DNA from: Rana temporaria
Lineage: Eukaryota; Chordata; Amphibia; Anura; Ranidae
NCBI RefSeq assembly: GCF_905171775.1
Contig: NC_053499.1
Location: forward strand, 146,534,751 to 146,598,750
Direction: 5' to 3'
Length of the DNA: 64,000 bases
In this document: positions 23,072 through 34,761 of the stretch, piece by piece
Layout of the letters: every line of letters starts with the position of its first letter
Numbering within the stretch: the first letter of the stretch is position 1
Position numbers and translations under genes: made by a program
The notes under the pieces: model-generated
Database searches by the model: none
What the model saw: only the letters and a program-made list of their open reading frames with translations
Told to the model about the DNA's origin: nothing

Positions 23072-23711
23072 CATTTGATATTCCCTCAACATCATAATAG
23101 ATCACACCAGCACAGGGACAATATGCAGGCTCATACTATATATATATATTCTAATTGGAATAAACTAGAACTATAGGCAAATCTTTTTTTCCCCATTTTG
23201 GATAGAGTAAGGGAGGGTTAAAATCCAAGTCAGATTTTTTTTCCGCCAACTATGTCCCAGACCTAGTGTCCCCATCAGAAGATATCTTCTTTCTTATTTT
23301 ACTGGGGACAACCCAAATTTTGGGATTTATACTATAAAATACATATCAAAGCTCCATATGTGGCCCCCGGGGCTGCAGATTGGGCCCCAGGACTCTACGA
23401 TCTCCAGGAAGGTTGTGATTGAGGCGTCTCTGCTCTCCATAGAAGGAAAGCATGTCTCTGGAGCAGAGGATGAATTTGTGACTAGTTGGAACTGGAAATT
23501 CAAGTAAACAAGAAGAAATTCCATCAGGATAACACGTTCCATATATCCCCCCCCCCCCCCCGCCAAACCCCCGGCATCTGTCTGGCTCATGTGCACTGCC
23601 ATCATCATAATGTCACTTTTCTCCGGGATAACCGGGCTGCTGGCATTGAAAAACAAGCTAGAGGTGGCTTTGTGAACAATGTGTATGTAATTAATACATG
23701 TAATAATAGCA

Positions 23712-24003
23712 TTCAGTGCTTCCACCTTACAGCACTGGGGTCCCGGGTTCAAAGTCCAGCCAGGACACCGTCTGCATGGAGTTTGCATGTTCTCTCTGTG
23801 CTTGTGTGAGTTTTCTCCCATGATCCATCGTCATGTTGATAGATTGATTGGCTCCTGTCTTTATCATCTCTGGTATGTGTACAGTATGTGTATGAGATAG
23901 GGACATCATTAGATTGTAAGCTTCTTGATGCAGGGACAAATTTGAAAGTACAGTATGTAAAGCACTGCGTCACTGTTGTCGCTTTATACAGAATAAATAT
24001 TCA
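23712..24003 (+). repeat. tRNA-derived SINE with L2-like tail (V-SINE type)
   Basis: A B-box-like GGTTCAAAGTCC follows CAGCACTGGGGTCCC. A conserved GTCTGCATGGAGTTTGCATG core comes next, then a LINE-like tail with GTAAAGCACTGCG and TTATACAGAATAAA. This order is that of vertebrate V-SINE/L2-tailed elements. Confidence 0.75.
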
Positions 24004-24010
24004 TGATATG

Positions 24011-24933
24011 TGTAACGGTCACCACCGTTTACGATATTCATTCCATCAACCACGACAGCTTATCTGACACTCCAACCATCCAACAGACACGATCCATAAG
24101 AATTCCCTCAGAGAGACGAGACATACGCTCTGTGAGTCAAATGAATGAACACCTTTTAATGGTAACTTAGCTTTCTTATATACCGTTTTAGAAACCAAGT
24201 GAATAATGAATCAACTCCACCCACAAGGCACTTCAATACACACTCTCTTAGACAATGACATTCAGTTGAGTTGATTATTAGTCATCCCCCAGACGTCCCG
24301 TCTCCGCAAAAATAAGCTATTCACACCTGATCATCAATAGGCTTCTCACACCAACAGTGTCATTAGCATCACACAATGGAATGTCTAGGAGCAGACGCAA
24401 TTAACACCTCAAAAGCATGTGTCCCCCCCATTGAATGAAAACAAACAGGTAAGAGAGCTGCCGCTCCAGGTGAGCTCACTAGGGTAATTGATGTCCACTC
24501 AGAAGCAGATGGGTGCTGGCAATGCACAGGATGTGCAAAAACAATAAGGATATGGACAGCCGCACTCCAGTAACTTGAAAAAAGACGTGCCCTTTATTGG
24601 GTACAGGAAAAAATGCACTACAGGTATCAGCACACAGTGGGATAAACAGCTGACGCGTTTCGCATTGAGTGTCAATGCTTAATCATAGCTATGAATGAAA
24701 ACACTCCATTTGGAGTCAGACTTTAACAACTTGTAATATTCCAAGATATCCTGCAAAACATGAATTATCATTAATGTCCCATCTCATGTAATTTATAATT
24801 AATATTTCTCAGTCACCCTATGCCCAAAAGGGGCACAGGATGACCCTAGACCCAAGAGTCATTAGTGACGCTGGCACAGGATTACCCCCCCATCCTTTAA
24901 AAGTCTCTGGGTGTCACGGGTCATTCCGTTACA
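24011..24933. mobile_element. Solo LTR with a nested SINE-like insert
   Basis: Starts TGTAACGG and ends CCGTTACA, flanked by ATATG at 24006-24010 and 24934-24938. TG...CA ends and a 5-bp duplication with no internal genes indicate a solo LTR. It aligns with 53666-54043. No coding sequence is present. Confidence 0.82.
24444..24691. mobile_element. Unclassified SINE-like insert, copy 1
   Basis: Flanked by TGAATGAAAACA at 24432-24443 and 24692-24703. It contains GCCGCTCCAGGTGAGCTC, GGACAGCCGCACTCC, CTGACGCGTTTCGCA and ends near GCTTAATCATAG. The same landmarks in the same order occur at 42.7 and 55.4 kb. Confidence 0.8.
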
Positions 24934-25283
24934 ATATGGATTCCTTTTTCTTTTACCGTTATTCTCCTCCCTATTGCATGCAGACCAAGCTGTCCAGTGG
25001 GGGTCCAATGACATTTCAAAATAATTGATTGGAAAGGCTTTAGACACCTGCATAGGTGTGCACCCCAAAGCTCAAACACACAAGGTACCACTCACTCGTT
25101 GTGTTCATTCAGAAAGGTAAGGGAATGGTAAATGGCATTACCAGTTTCCCCATTCATCCTGAAACATCATCTGCAGGTGCCTGCAGCAGCAGCTGGTGGG
25201 AGAGGAGGGAAGCCAGCACTGCGGGAGGGGCTCCCAGGGCTGCAGGGGGTAATTAGGATGTGCCTGGGCACATCTGGCACACC

Positions 25284-25453
25284 TAGGGTTGCCAACTCAT
25301 CCCTTTAAAACAGAACACATATTAATTACACAGGTTCTGAGGCTAATTTAATGCAAATAAGGCACCAAGTGAGTTTAATTACCTCCTTAATCAGCCACAG
25401 AACCTGTGTAATTAATATGTGTTCTGTTTTAAAGGGATGAGTTGGCAACCCTA
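25284..25453. mobile_element. hAT-like palindromic MITE, TAGGGTTGCC ends
   Basis: 170 bp with ends TAGGGTTGCCAACTCATCCC and its complement, flanked by GGCACACC at 25276-25283 and 25454-25461. Confidence 0.9.
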
Positions 25454-26320
25454 GGCACACCCTGTGAGCACGCCTATGGACACCTGGGTAAGTACCCCTT
25501 CTTCTTTGGGGCCACATATTGTGCTGGTTCTTTAGAAGCACTTTAAGATTTGTTTTACCTTTGGGAATTAAAGTAGAACTAAGTGCAAAACTTTTTCCTT
25601 TAGGTTTGGGTGGAGTAAGGAAACATTAGACCCCCTGCAGGGTTTTTATCATTGCCTGTGTCCCCAGTGGAGAGGGTCACACTCTCTATTTGTCCTGGTG
25701 GCCATTATCAATGAAGGGGGCGTGTCCATGACAGCTCGGGGCTCACAGGAAGTGAGTTGGATGACACTGGGCATCACTCATCCCAGAAGAGATTCAGTGC
25801 TTGTATAGGGAGTAATGAGTATGCAGGGGGACAGCTCTGGACAGGAGGGGAATATTGCAGCCAAAGCATTATTTTTTCTATATAATTTTTATTTATTTTT
25901 TTACGCTTATTGACCCGGTGATCTTTTTTGCCCACTGGAGAAGTCGGGTTTACTGTACCCGTTCTATCCACATTCCATTATCTTCCAAACTTTCTTGCTG
26001 ATCACACCCTTGTGTCTTTCCCTCCCCCCTTAAGAGGTAAATATTGTATATTACCTCATTAAATCCATTAAACAGCCATTAAACTTATTGGTAGCTCAGG
26101 AAATACACCCCGCGGTAACATTTTTGCGTCTTCTTGCCTAATACCTAAATTACACCGCTTATACTCAACTTAATCACACCAACATTATGTGGCTAGATGA
26201 TGGATTAATCGGTGAGTGGAGACAGGGTGTGGTGAATGCTTGTTAAACAACGGGCATGTTTATAGAATTGTATAGATGTCTTTTTATAGACCGTTAGGCC
26301 CTATTCTGTAAAATGTCTGA

Positions 26321-26811
26321 GGCCCCATACACACCATAGAATCCATCCGCAGATAAATTCCAGCAAATGGGTTTCAGCGGATAGATCCTATGGTGTGTAC
26401 ACGCCAGCGGATCTTTTTCCGCGGATAAATCTCCCCTGGGATGGATTTCCAGCAGATGAATATTTGCTGACATGCACAACATATCCATCTGCTGAAGTCC
26501 ATCCCAACGGATGGATCCGCTGGTCTGTACAGACTCACCGAATCCATCCGTCTGAAGGGATCCCCCGCATGCGTCGCAATGATTCAACGCATGCGTGGAA
26601 TTCCTTATATGACAGCGTCGCGCACGTCGCCGCGTCATAATCGCGGCGACGGCGCGACACGTCATCGCCAGAGGATTTCGGCGCGGATTTCAATGCGATG
26701 GTGAGTACACTCCATCGCATTAAAATCGGCTGAAATCCTCGAGAGGATTTATCCGCGGAAACGGTCCGCTGGACCGTATCTGCGGATAAATCCTCCCGTG
26801 TGTATGGGGCC
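26321..26811. mobile_element. MITE with GGCCCCATACACAC ends and 3-bp target duplication
   Basis: Inverted ends GGCCCCATACACACC and GTGTGTATGGGGCC, flanked by TGA at 26318-26320 and 26812-26814. The inner arms repeat CGGATAAATC/CCGCTGG motifs. The 3-bp duplication suits a Harbinger-type element. Confidence 0.8.
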
Positions 26812-26914
26812 TGATATAAGAGCGGGTCTGTGCAACATCAGAGCCATCAGTCACATTCACACTCTTCAATGGTGTCATACAACTGACTACAGGACAATGT
26901 GTGACTGTGGGGGA

Positions 26915-27037
26915 CATTAGAGTGTAAGCTCCTCTGGTGCAGATATTAATGTGACTGACTCAGTGTTCTCTGTACAGCACTACAGTATATGTCAGAGCTA
27001 TATAAATATATAATAATAATAATAATAATAATTATAG
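26915..27037 (+). repeat. L2-like tail with (AAT)n
   Basis: Contains GTAAGCTCCTCTGGTGCAG, CAGTGTTCTCTGTACAGCAC and GAGCTATATAAATATA, ending in an AAT microsatellite. Two tandem relatives lie at 58.34-58.58 kb. Confidence 0.7.
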
Positions 27038-27923
27038 TGTGACTGTGGGGGGGGGGGTTGGGCGACTGCCCTCTGACCAACGACCAGACCGGTACAATAT
27101 CTTATGGGCAGTAGCGACACTCGTGCATGCAGATCCACCATCTCGATCTCCCAATGTGAAGCTTGGTACACCGACTGGCAAGCAACCAAAGCGGTGCTGG
27201 ATGGATGTCCGACGTCAAACGGCAGCGCTAGGCCCCTCAGGTATGGGTTGGAAGGTGGTACTCCGCGTGGTAGGCCATGTACGGATTGGCCCGGGAGGAA
27301 GAGAGCTCCATGTGGGCTTTTGCTTCTTTTATAGCTACTCTCAGCAATCTCCTTAATGGCAGCAAAGGTCCCTGGGATATGTAGTCCAGGCACATAATCA
27401 TGCAAAGCAATTATCGGACGGGAGAACTACTCATCCCACAATCCCTTTTGTTTGGCGCACAGATATGATGTCATCTGATACACTGATCACTAGAGGGACA
27501 GGCGATGCTTTGAAACACCGGTGGGTACGGTGCTTTACAGTTGTAGTCCATATTGCTACATCTTGTTTTGACATTTTTTAAGTTTATGAAATTTTGATTA
27601 ATAATTAATAAAAAGGAATTTGATACAAAAAATAATAGTGTGGGGCAAAGAACAGCAAATATTTTGCAGGTTGCAGGACGATGTAAAAAAAAGGGCAGAC
27701 GTAATGAGAACACTCAGGATGGGTCATATCATGCCGATCACCGGAGACAAATGTGAGTTTTTATTACAATCTGGGCAGCTGAAGCAGCAGAGTCATACCT
27801 GACCTACTTGCGCACGACGTTGAACAGGTAACCGCAGTCTGGCTGGAGACGTCTGTGTGACTCACCAGAATCTCCACCAAATAATGCCAGTTGGGCTCTA
27901 TTTTTATGTATTTCTCTGAAACA
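27038..27923. other. Intergenic, nothing recognised
   Basis: Apart from a G homopolymer at about 27047-27057, no family or exon is recognised. Confidence 0.3.
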
Positions 27924-27927
27924 TTAA

Positions 27928-28213
27928 GCCCTGGTTCACACTGGGTACGATTTGTTACGATTTGAGATGCGATTTGACATGTCAAATCGCATCTCAAATC
28001 GGCGGCATTTGCCAGCAATTGTCGGCAATGGCACTGTCCTAATCGGTGCGACGCCGCATCTGCGGCGCTGCACCGATTTCAAAAAGTAGTTCCTGTACTA
28101 CTTTTTGCGATTTCGGGCCGCAATTTACATTGAACCCTGCACAGATGTCTCTTAAATCGCGGTAAAATCGAGTTTTTACCGCGATTTTGAATTCGCAGCA
28201 GTGTGAACCTAGC
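27928..28213. mobile_element. Palindromic MITE, GGTTCACAC ends
   Basis: The left end GCCCTGGTTCACACTG follows TTAA at 27924-27927. The right end CAGTGTGAACCTAGC precedes CTAA. Inner hairpins include GATTTGAGATGCGATTTGAC with its complement. Confidence 0.65.
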
Positions 28214-28523
28214 CTAAAATGCAGAAACTGCTGATTTTCCACTGCTGATCACTGAGCCCTGCCTGCACACCCCCTCCCCCCTCTGTATACAGGACATCGA
28301 ACAATCACACTGCTACAGAACAAACCATCCAATTACATCTGCAGATCAGAAACAGAAGATTTTGCTTCTCCCAATCTGATCAGATTCTGCTGAACCTGCA
28401 ATCATAAACTGGAATAAAGTGTATCCTTAGCCCACACCTTAGTTGTGGATGGAGTGTGGAAGGGTTAGACAACCTATAAGGTTTTTAGGTTTTTATTGCT
28501 GAATGTGTGATTCACTCAGAGTT

Positions 28524-28958
28524 TTTTTTCTGTTGAAAAGCCTGTGGCGTGCAAAACACAACCCAAAAACTCTACCCGGTGCAGGGAAAAATGTGCACAC
28601 ACATAAAGAGTGACATCACAAAAAACTGCGACGGGTGCATCGTCAGTGGTCCTCCGAAAAGGACCCGTCTCTGATCCCCCGGGGCGTTAGGCTCCTGACA
28701 GGGAAAAGAGTAACTGTGGTCCATACAGCCGAAGCCTTATGGACCCATCTTGGTCCAAGCAGCCGAAGCCACAAGGACTCAACATCCTCGGAGGGACTGC
28801 CGAAACAGAACCCTCCTCGGTGAGGCTCCCCCGAAGGGAGACCCCATGAGAGCCAGTGAACCTAACCAGAAGGCCGAGTCCACCAACTCCCAAGACTTTC
28901 AGAGACCGGCCCGAGGACCAGCACCCTACTCGCCACACATAAAGTGCAAGCACCAAAA
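28524..28958 (-). mobile_element. Retroposed sequence with A-tail and 14-bp target duplication
   Basis: ATTCACTCAGAGTT is at 28510-28523 and again at 28959-28972. On the minus strand the insert ends in a short poly(A), seen as a T run at 28524-28529. The 435-bp body has a distinctive GC-rich composition and no convincing frame. The source is not recognised; it could be a LINE 3' end, a SINE or a processed RNA. Confidence 0.75.
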
Positions 28959-29409
28959 ATTCACTCAGAGTTGTAACGCATCCGCTACGAATGCAAACAA
29001 AAAGGCATTTTAATTGGGCACAGTATAATGTTGGGGGAGTCAGGGCCCCCTCTGGCCCCCCCATAGTGACACCATTGTTCACTCTCTCTAAGACTGGGAT
29101 GTGATTGGAAATCCAAAATCTCCAGAACATGGATGGAGGGGAAACCAGCCAATGGGGACACCTGTTCTGCAAATAAAGCCTGGGAACGCCCACTCCTCTA
29201 GACTGACATCCGCCCATCAAGACATTTTGATATTTGCATAACTCCTCCCACTGCTTGCAGGACTGAGGATTCCTGAGAGTAGAACCGGGGCAGGGTGCTG
29301 GGATGTTTTCAGGAAGCTATGTACAGCACCCTACAAGCCCTTCCCACCAGCCATAATCTATCTGCATTGAATAGAGAAGCACTAAGATCCAGTGATGACA
29401 TCACTTGAT

Positions 29410-29607
29410 ATTGAATACGCCCCTAGCGGCCAACGTAATATTGCACACAATTATACGCCGTTGCATTCAAGTTACGTCGGCGGAGGAAGCCTATTTTTGG
29501 AGCGTATCTGCCTTTAAAAATCGGCGTAACGATACGCCGGCTCAGATTTGAAATTACGGCGGCGTATCTGGAGATACGCCGCCGTAATAGCTACCTGAAT
29601 CCACCCC
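29410..29607 (+). mobile_element. GGGCC-family MITE, copy E, 5'-truncated
   Basis: Only the last ~200 bp are present, from CGCCCCTAGCGGCCAACG to the end CTGAATCCACCCC. Confidence 0.8.
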
Positions 29608-29837
29608 AGAGTAGACATGTAAGGATGCAGCTTGTGCATTAATTAAGCAGCGCTCCATGATAAATATTGACTTGAGATCCCCCACAATTAACCTTTCACA
29701 ACTCACACTATGGTATAAGCTCAGCTGTATACAAATGTGCGCCACATGTGGGGGGCAGCAAAAGAAACAAGGTGGTGGTGGGGTATGTAGGTGAAATTCT
29801 CCCCAGATTAGAACAGCTGCTCAGAAATAAAGATATT

Positions 29838-29945
29838 ATAATTATACAGGATTTATATAGCGCCAACAGTTTGCACAGAGCTTTACAATATAAAGGGGGG
29901 CAATACAATTACAATACAGTTCCATACAGAAGGAATAAGAGGCAG
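29838..29945 (-). repeat. L2/CR1-like tail, reverse orientation
   Basis: ATACAGGATTTATATAGCGC then ACAGAGCTTTACAATATAAA: the same tail as 7055-7195, less diverged. Confidence 0.7.
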
Positions 29946-30371
29946 GTTTATATTACTTTTGCTTTATTGTCTCATTGAAAAACGTCCCCTGACTATTGAA
30001 GAACTGCAACTCATTGGCCTTAGACTGACACCATCTTTAATAAAACACAATTTAATGGTCGATCATGGAGGGACAACACACCCCCCGCCTTCCACCAATC
30101 AGGGAGCCCCATTAATCCAGAAAGCGTCAGAGGAAAATAATAGAAATGTCTCTGTCTGCAGTCTCTGCTCATTGACCGTTCATGTGGAATGTTCTTCTGC
30201 CTGAGTGGATGGAGCCTTCCACAGACCGAGCGCTGCACAACAGCTGCTGTACTACAACTCCCATGATGCTCAGCACATTTTTTTTTTTTAAGTGGACTAG
30301 TTAGTAACTTTAAAAGTCTCCATAAATAAATTCCTGACAAGTCACAATAAACAGCAACAGTCTAAAAAAAA

Positions 30372-31440
30372 ATTTACAGGGCAAACTGGCGGTATTTGAG
30401 GGGGCAAACTGTCTGCATTTGAGGGGGAAAGCTGGCTGCAATTGAGGGGGTAACTGGCGACATTTGAGGGGACAAACTGGCTGCATTTAAGGGGGGCAAA
30501 GTGGCTGCATTTTAGGGGGCAAAGTGGCTGCATTTGAGGGGGCAAACTTGTGACATTTGAGGGGAAAAACTGGCTGCATTTGAGGGGGCAAACTGGCTGC
30601 AATTGAGGGGGCAATCTGGCGGCATTTGAGGGGGCAAAAAAGGCTGCATTTGAGGGGGCAAACTGGCTGCATTTGAGGGGGAAAACTATCTGCATTTGAG
30701 GGGGAAAACTGGCTGCATTTGAGGGAGCAAACTGGCGGCATTTGAGGGAGAAAACTGTCTGCATTTGAGGGGGCAAAGTGGCTGCATTTGAGGGGGCAAA
30801 CTGGTGACATTTGAGGGGGCAAACTGGCTGCATGTGAGGGGGCAAACTGTCTGCATTTAAGGGAGCAAACTGGCGACATTTGAGGGGGAAAACTGGCTGC
30901 ATTTGAGGGGGCAAAGTGGCTGCATTTGAGGGGGCAAACTGACTGCATTTGAGGGGGCAAACTGGCTGCATGTGAGGGGGCAAAGTGGCTGCATTTGAGG
31001 GGGCAAACTGGCTGCATTTGAGGGGGCAAACTGGCTGCATGTGAGGGGGAAAACTGGCTGCATGTGAGGGGGCAAAGTGGCTGCATTTGAGGGGGAAAAC
31101 TGGCTGCATGTGAGGGGGCAAAGTGGCTGCATTTGAGGGGGCAAAGTGGCTGCATTTGAGGAGGCAAACTGGCTGCATGTGAGGGGGCAAAGTGGCTGCA
31201 TTTGAGGGGGCAAACTGGCTGCATTTGAGGGGCAAACTGGCGACACTTGAGGGGAAAAACTGGCTGCATTTGAGAGGGCAAACTGGCTGCATTTGAGGGG
31301 GAAAAGTGGCTGCATTTAAGGGGGCAAACTGGCGACATTTGATAGGCACAGTGGTTGCATTTGATGGCACAGTGGCAACAATTGATGGGCACAGTGGCTG
31401 CATTTGATGGCACAGTGGCAACAATTGATGGGCACAGCAA
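30372..31440. repeat. 23-bp minisatellite
   Basis: About 46 copies of GGCTGCATTTGAGGGGGCAA plus ACT/AGT. On the minus strand all three frames stay open for hundreds of codons because stops are absent from the unit; the longest runs 399 codons. The predicted peptides are 23-residue repeats rich in Cys and Pro. Confidence 0.95.
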
Positions 31441-31445
31441 GGCTG

Positions 31446-31755
31446 CAATTGATGTTTTTTTTTTTCGTTTGTTTGCACCCCCCCAAAAAATTTTGAGCAC
31501 CAGCCACTACTGTGGAAATGTATATCTGATGACAGGTCCACTTTAGGTTGACCATATCCACATGCACAGTGGGTTTGATTTACTAAAACAAGTGCACAAT
31601 CTCGTGTAGCTGTACATGGTAGCCAATCAGTTTCTAAATTCAGCTTGTTCCATTAAGCTTTGGCAAAAAAAAATCTGGAAGCTGATTGGTCTCTTTGCAG
31701 AGTTGCGTCCAGATTTTTCACGCTCCAGCTTTAGTAAATAATCCCCACAGTATCC
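31446..31755. repeat. Two dispersed repeat pieces
   Basis: 31446-31515 is the inverted relative of 1149-1215 (TTTGAGCACCAGCCACTACT). 31568-31755 is a palindromic element (GTTTGATTTACTAAAACAAG ... TTAGTAAATAATCC), with a relative at 55728-55895. Confidence 0.6.
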
Positions 31756-32685
31756 AATTCAGTGTAATCAGCCGGCTTTCCTTGTATTAGAGCAGGCAGT
31801 GATATTTGTGCTGCTCCTTGTCTCAGCGGTGACGTTGGTCTGCGCGGTCTGAGCAGCGGGAGGATGTTGTGTTAATGACTCAGACTACCCCTGAGCACAT
31901 TATTGACATATCAGTTGGGTGATTCTGCCTTCGCTCTACAGACAATAATAATCATATCACCATTCAACACACACACGCGTGTGAAGAGCGGTGACGACAG
32001 GCGCACTGCAGCAAGCTATAGAGGACTGACGATCAGATGAGATGACGACTAGCGGAGGGATTTCAGAAAATAAAGAATCTCAATATTGTTAATTTACCTG
32101 CCTATGCAAAATGTTAAAAAAAAAAAGAATATAAACTCGTATTTTTTGCTCATTGTTTACAGGACGCAGCTTTTTTTTTACGATATTCTTGATTGTATTT
32201 TTTTGTAACATACAACAGTAAACACTTGTTCACCAGAGCTATTTTTTTATTTTGTGTATATCTGTTAAAAATCTGCATTATTTGCTAGAAACTACTTTCA
32301 ATCCCCAAACAATTATATATTTTCTGAAAGCAGAGACCCTGGAGAAATAAAATGGCGGTAGTTGCAATTTTGTATGTTTGCATGAACATGTGACATGAAA
32401 CTCTTCCACAACCTCACCTTAGTAGCAGAGTTTGGCTGTTTTAAGCCTCCTACACAGCTAAATTGATGATCATTAGCACGTGCATAATTGGTTAATCATA
32501 CACCTGACTTTAATCCTAAGAATTCCCCAATTTTGTACAAGTGTACAAAGTGTGCAAGTGTAAGAATTAATGCTGGTTTGAAGCCAAAAGGGTAGTCACA
32601 CCAAATATTAATTTTATATTGTTTTCTCTTCTATTTGCTCGCTTTGCATTTTGTAAACCGATAAGAATTAACAATTAAAAAATAT
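31756..32685. other. Intergenic, nothing recognised
   Basis: Mostly AT-rich sequence with no recognised repeat ends, exons or RNA genes. Confidence 0.35.
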
Positions 32686-33393
32686 GGGCCAGATTCTCGT
32701 CCAGCGGCGTATCTCTGCGGCGGCGTAACGTATCCGATTTACGTTACGCCGCCGCAACTTAGACGGGCAAGTGCTGTATTCTCAAAGCACTTGCTCCGTA
32801 AGTTTGCGGCGGCGTAGCGTAAATCGGCCGGCGTAAGCCCGCCTAATTCAAATTTGGATCAGGGGGCGTGTTTTATGTAAATGTACTGTGACCCGACGTG
32901 ATTGACGTTTTTCACAAATCTCCCAGTGTGCATTGCTCCTAATACGCCGCAAGGACGTATTGGTTTTGACGTGGACGTAAATGACGTCCAGCCCCATTCA
33001 CGGACGACTTGCGCAAACGACGTAACTTTTTCAAATTTCGACGCGGGAACGACGGCCATACTTAACATTGTTACGCCGCACTTATGCCACCATATAGCAG
33101 GGGCAACTATACGCCGGGAAAAGCCTAACGTAAACGGCGTAACTTTACTGCGTCGGCCGGGCGTACGTTTGGGAATTCGCGTATCTAGCTAATTTGCATA
33201 CTCAACGCGGAATTCAACGGAAGCGCCACCTATCGGCCAGCGTAAAAATGCAGTTACGATTCGACGGCGTAAGAGACTTACGCCTGTCGGATCTAACAGA
33301 TATCTATGTGTAACTGATTCTAAGAATCAGGCGCATAGATACGACGGCACAACGCAGAGATACGCCGTCGTATCTCGGTTGTGAATCTGGGCC
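32686..33393 (+). mobile_element. GGGCC-family MITE, copy F
   Basis: Ends GGGCCAGATTCTCG and GTGAATCTGGGCC, flanked by TAT at 32683-32685 and 33394-33396. 708 bp. Confidence 0.9.
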
Positions 33394-34761
33394 TATATTT
33401 TTTTGAAAGTATTCTTCACAACATGTCTTCACACCTACCACAGTGAGGACAGCGCTGGATCATAGGACAGGCATGTGTCCTTTTATTAAAAGTCAGTAGC
33501 TACAGTATTTGCAGCCTGAAGATCATTTGGGGTACTGGCAACAGGACTGAAGCACGAGGCGCTTTGTGCTACAGGTTTATATAAAGGATTTCCAAGGACG
33601 GAGCTGCGCTTTAAGTGTATGCGTCGTGACACTGCCTGGAGTGGGGTAGATGGTACAGCAGGGTCATGTGACCGGCACAGTCTGTTGCATTAGTGCTCTG
33701 TGATAAGAAGCAGTAATAGAGATAATGAGAACTAACATAAAACTCCATGATCCCAGGGATGGAGAGCAGACGTGAGTTGCCTTTACGGCAGAACCAACAC
33801 TGCGTAATGGAAAGAGCTCTTGAACAGGAGTGCTGCAGGCAGTGTTAACCCCTTCCCAGATCCATGATCCCTCTAGTGATTATATGTTCTTTATAGAGGA
33901 ATCAGGACCTCCTTCCTCCTGCTGGTGATCCCTCTAGTGATTTAAAGATCTATATAGAGGAATCAGGACCTCCTTCCTCCTGCCGGTGATCCCTCTAGTG
34001 ATTTAAAGGTCTATATAGAGGAACCAGGACTTCTTTCCTCCTGCTGGTGATCCCTCTAGTGATTTAAAGGTCTATATAGAGGAACCAGGACCTCCTTCCT
34101 CCTGCTGGTGATCCCTCTAGTGATTTAAAGATCTATATAGAGGAACCAAGACCTCCTTCCTCCTGCTGGTGATCCCTCTAGTGATTTAAAGGTCTATATA
34201 GAGGAATCAGGACCTCCTTCCTCCTACTGGTGATCCCTCCAGTGATTTAAAGGTCTATATAGAGGAACCAGGGCCTCCTTCCCCCTTCCGGTGATCCCTC
34301 TAGTGATTTAAAGGTCTATATAGAGGAATCAAGACCTCCTTCCTCCTGCTGGTGATCCCTCTAGTGATTTAAAGGTCTATATAGAGGAATCAGGACCTCC
34401 TTCCTCCTACTGGTGATCCCTCTAGTGATTTAAAGGTCTATATAGAGGAATCAGGACCTCCTTCCTCCTGCCGGTGATCCCTCTAGTGATTTAAAGGTCT
34501 ATATAGAGGAACCAGGACCTCCTTCCTCCTGCCGGTGATCCCTCTAGTGATTTAAAGGTCTATATAGAGGAATCAAGACCTCCTTCCTCCTGCTGGTGAT
34601 CCCTCTAGTGATTTAAAGGTCTATATAGAGGAATCAGGACCTCCTTCCTCCTGCCGGTGATCCCTCTAGTGATTTAAAGGTCTATATAGAGGAACCAGGA
34701 CCTCCTTCCTCCTGCTGGTGATCCCTCTAGTGATTTAAAGATCTATATAGAGGAATTAGGA

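Noticed and set aside
23712..23770. Functional tRNA gene
   Set aside because: The B-box-like GGTTCAAAGTCC belongs to a SINE; no cloverleaf with paired acceptor stem could be drawn.
23327..23821. 164-codon minus-strand frame
   Set aside because: It runs into the V-SINE at 23712-24003 and shows no protein family features.
28687..29220. 177-codon minus-strand frame
   Set aside because: It runs across the right edge of the retroposed insert (28958) and its target duplication, shows no domain or family motif, and has no splice or promoter context.
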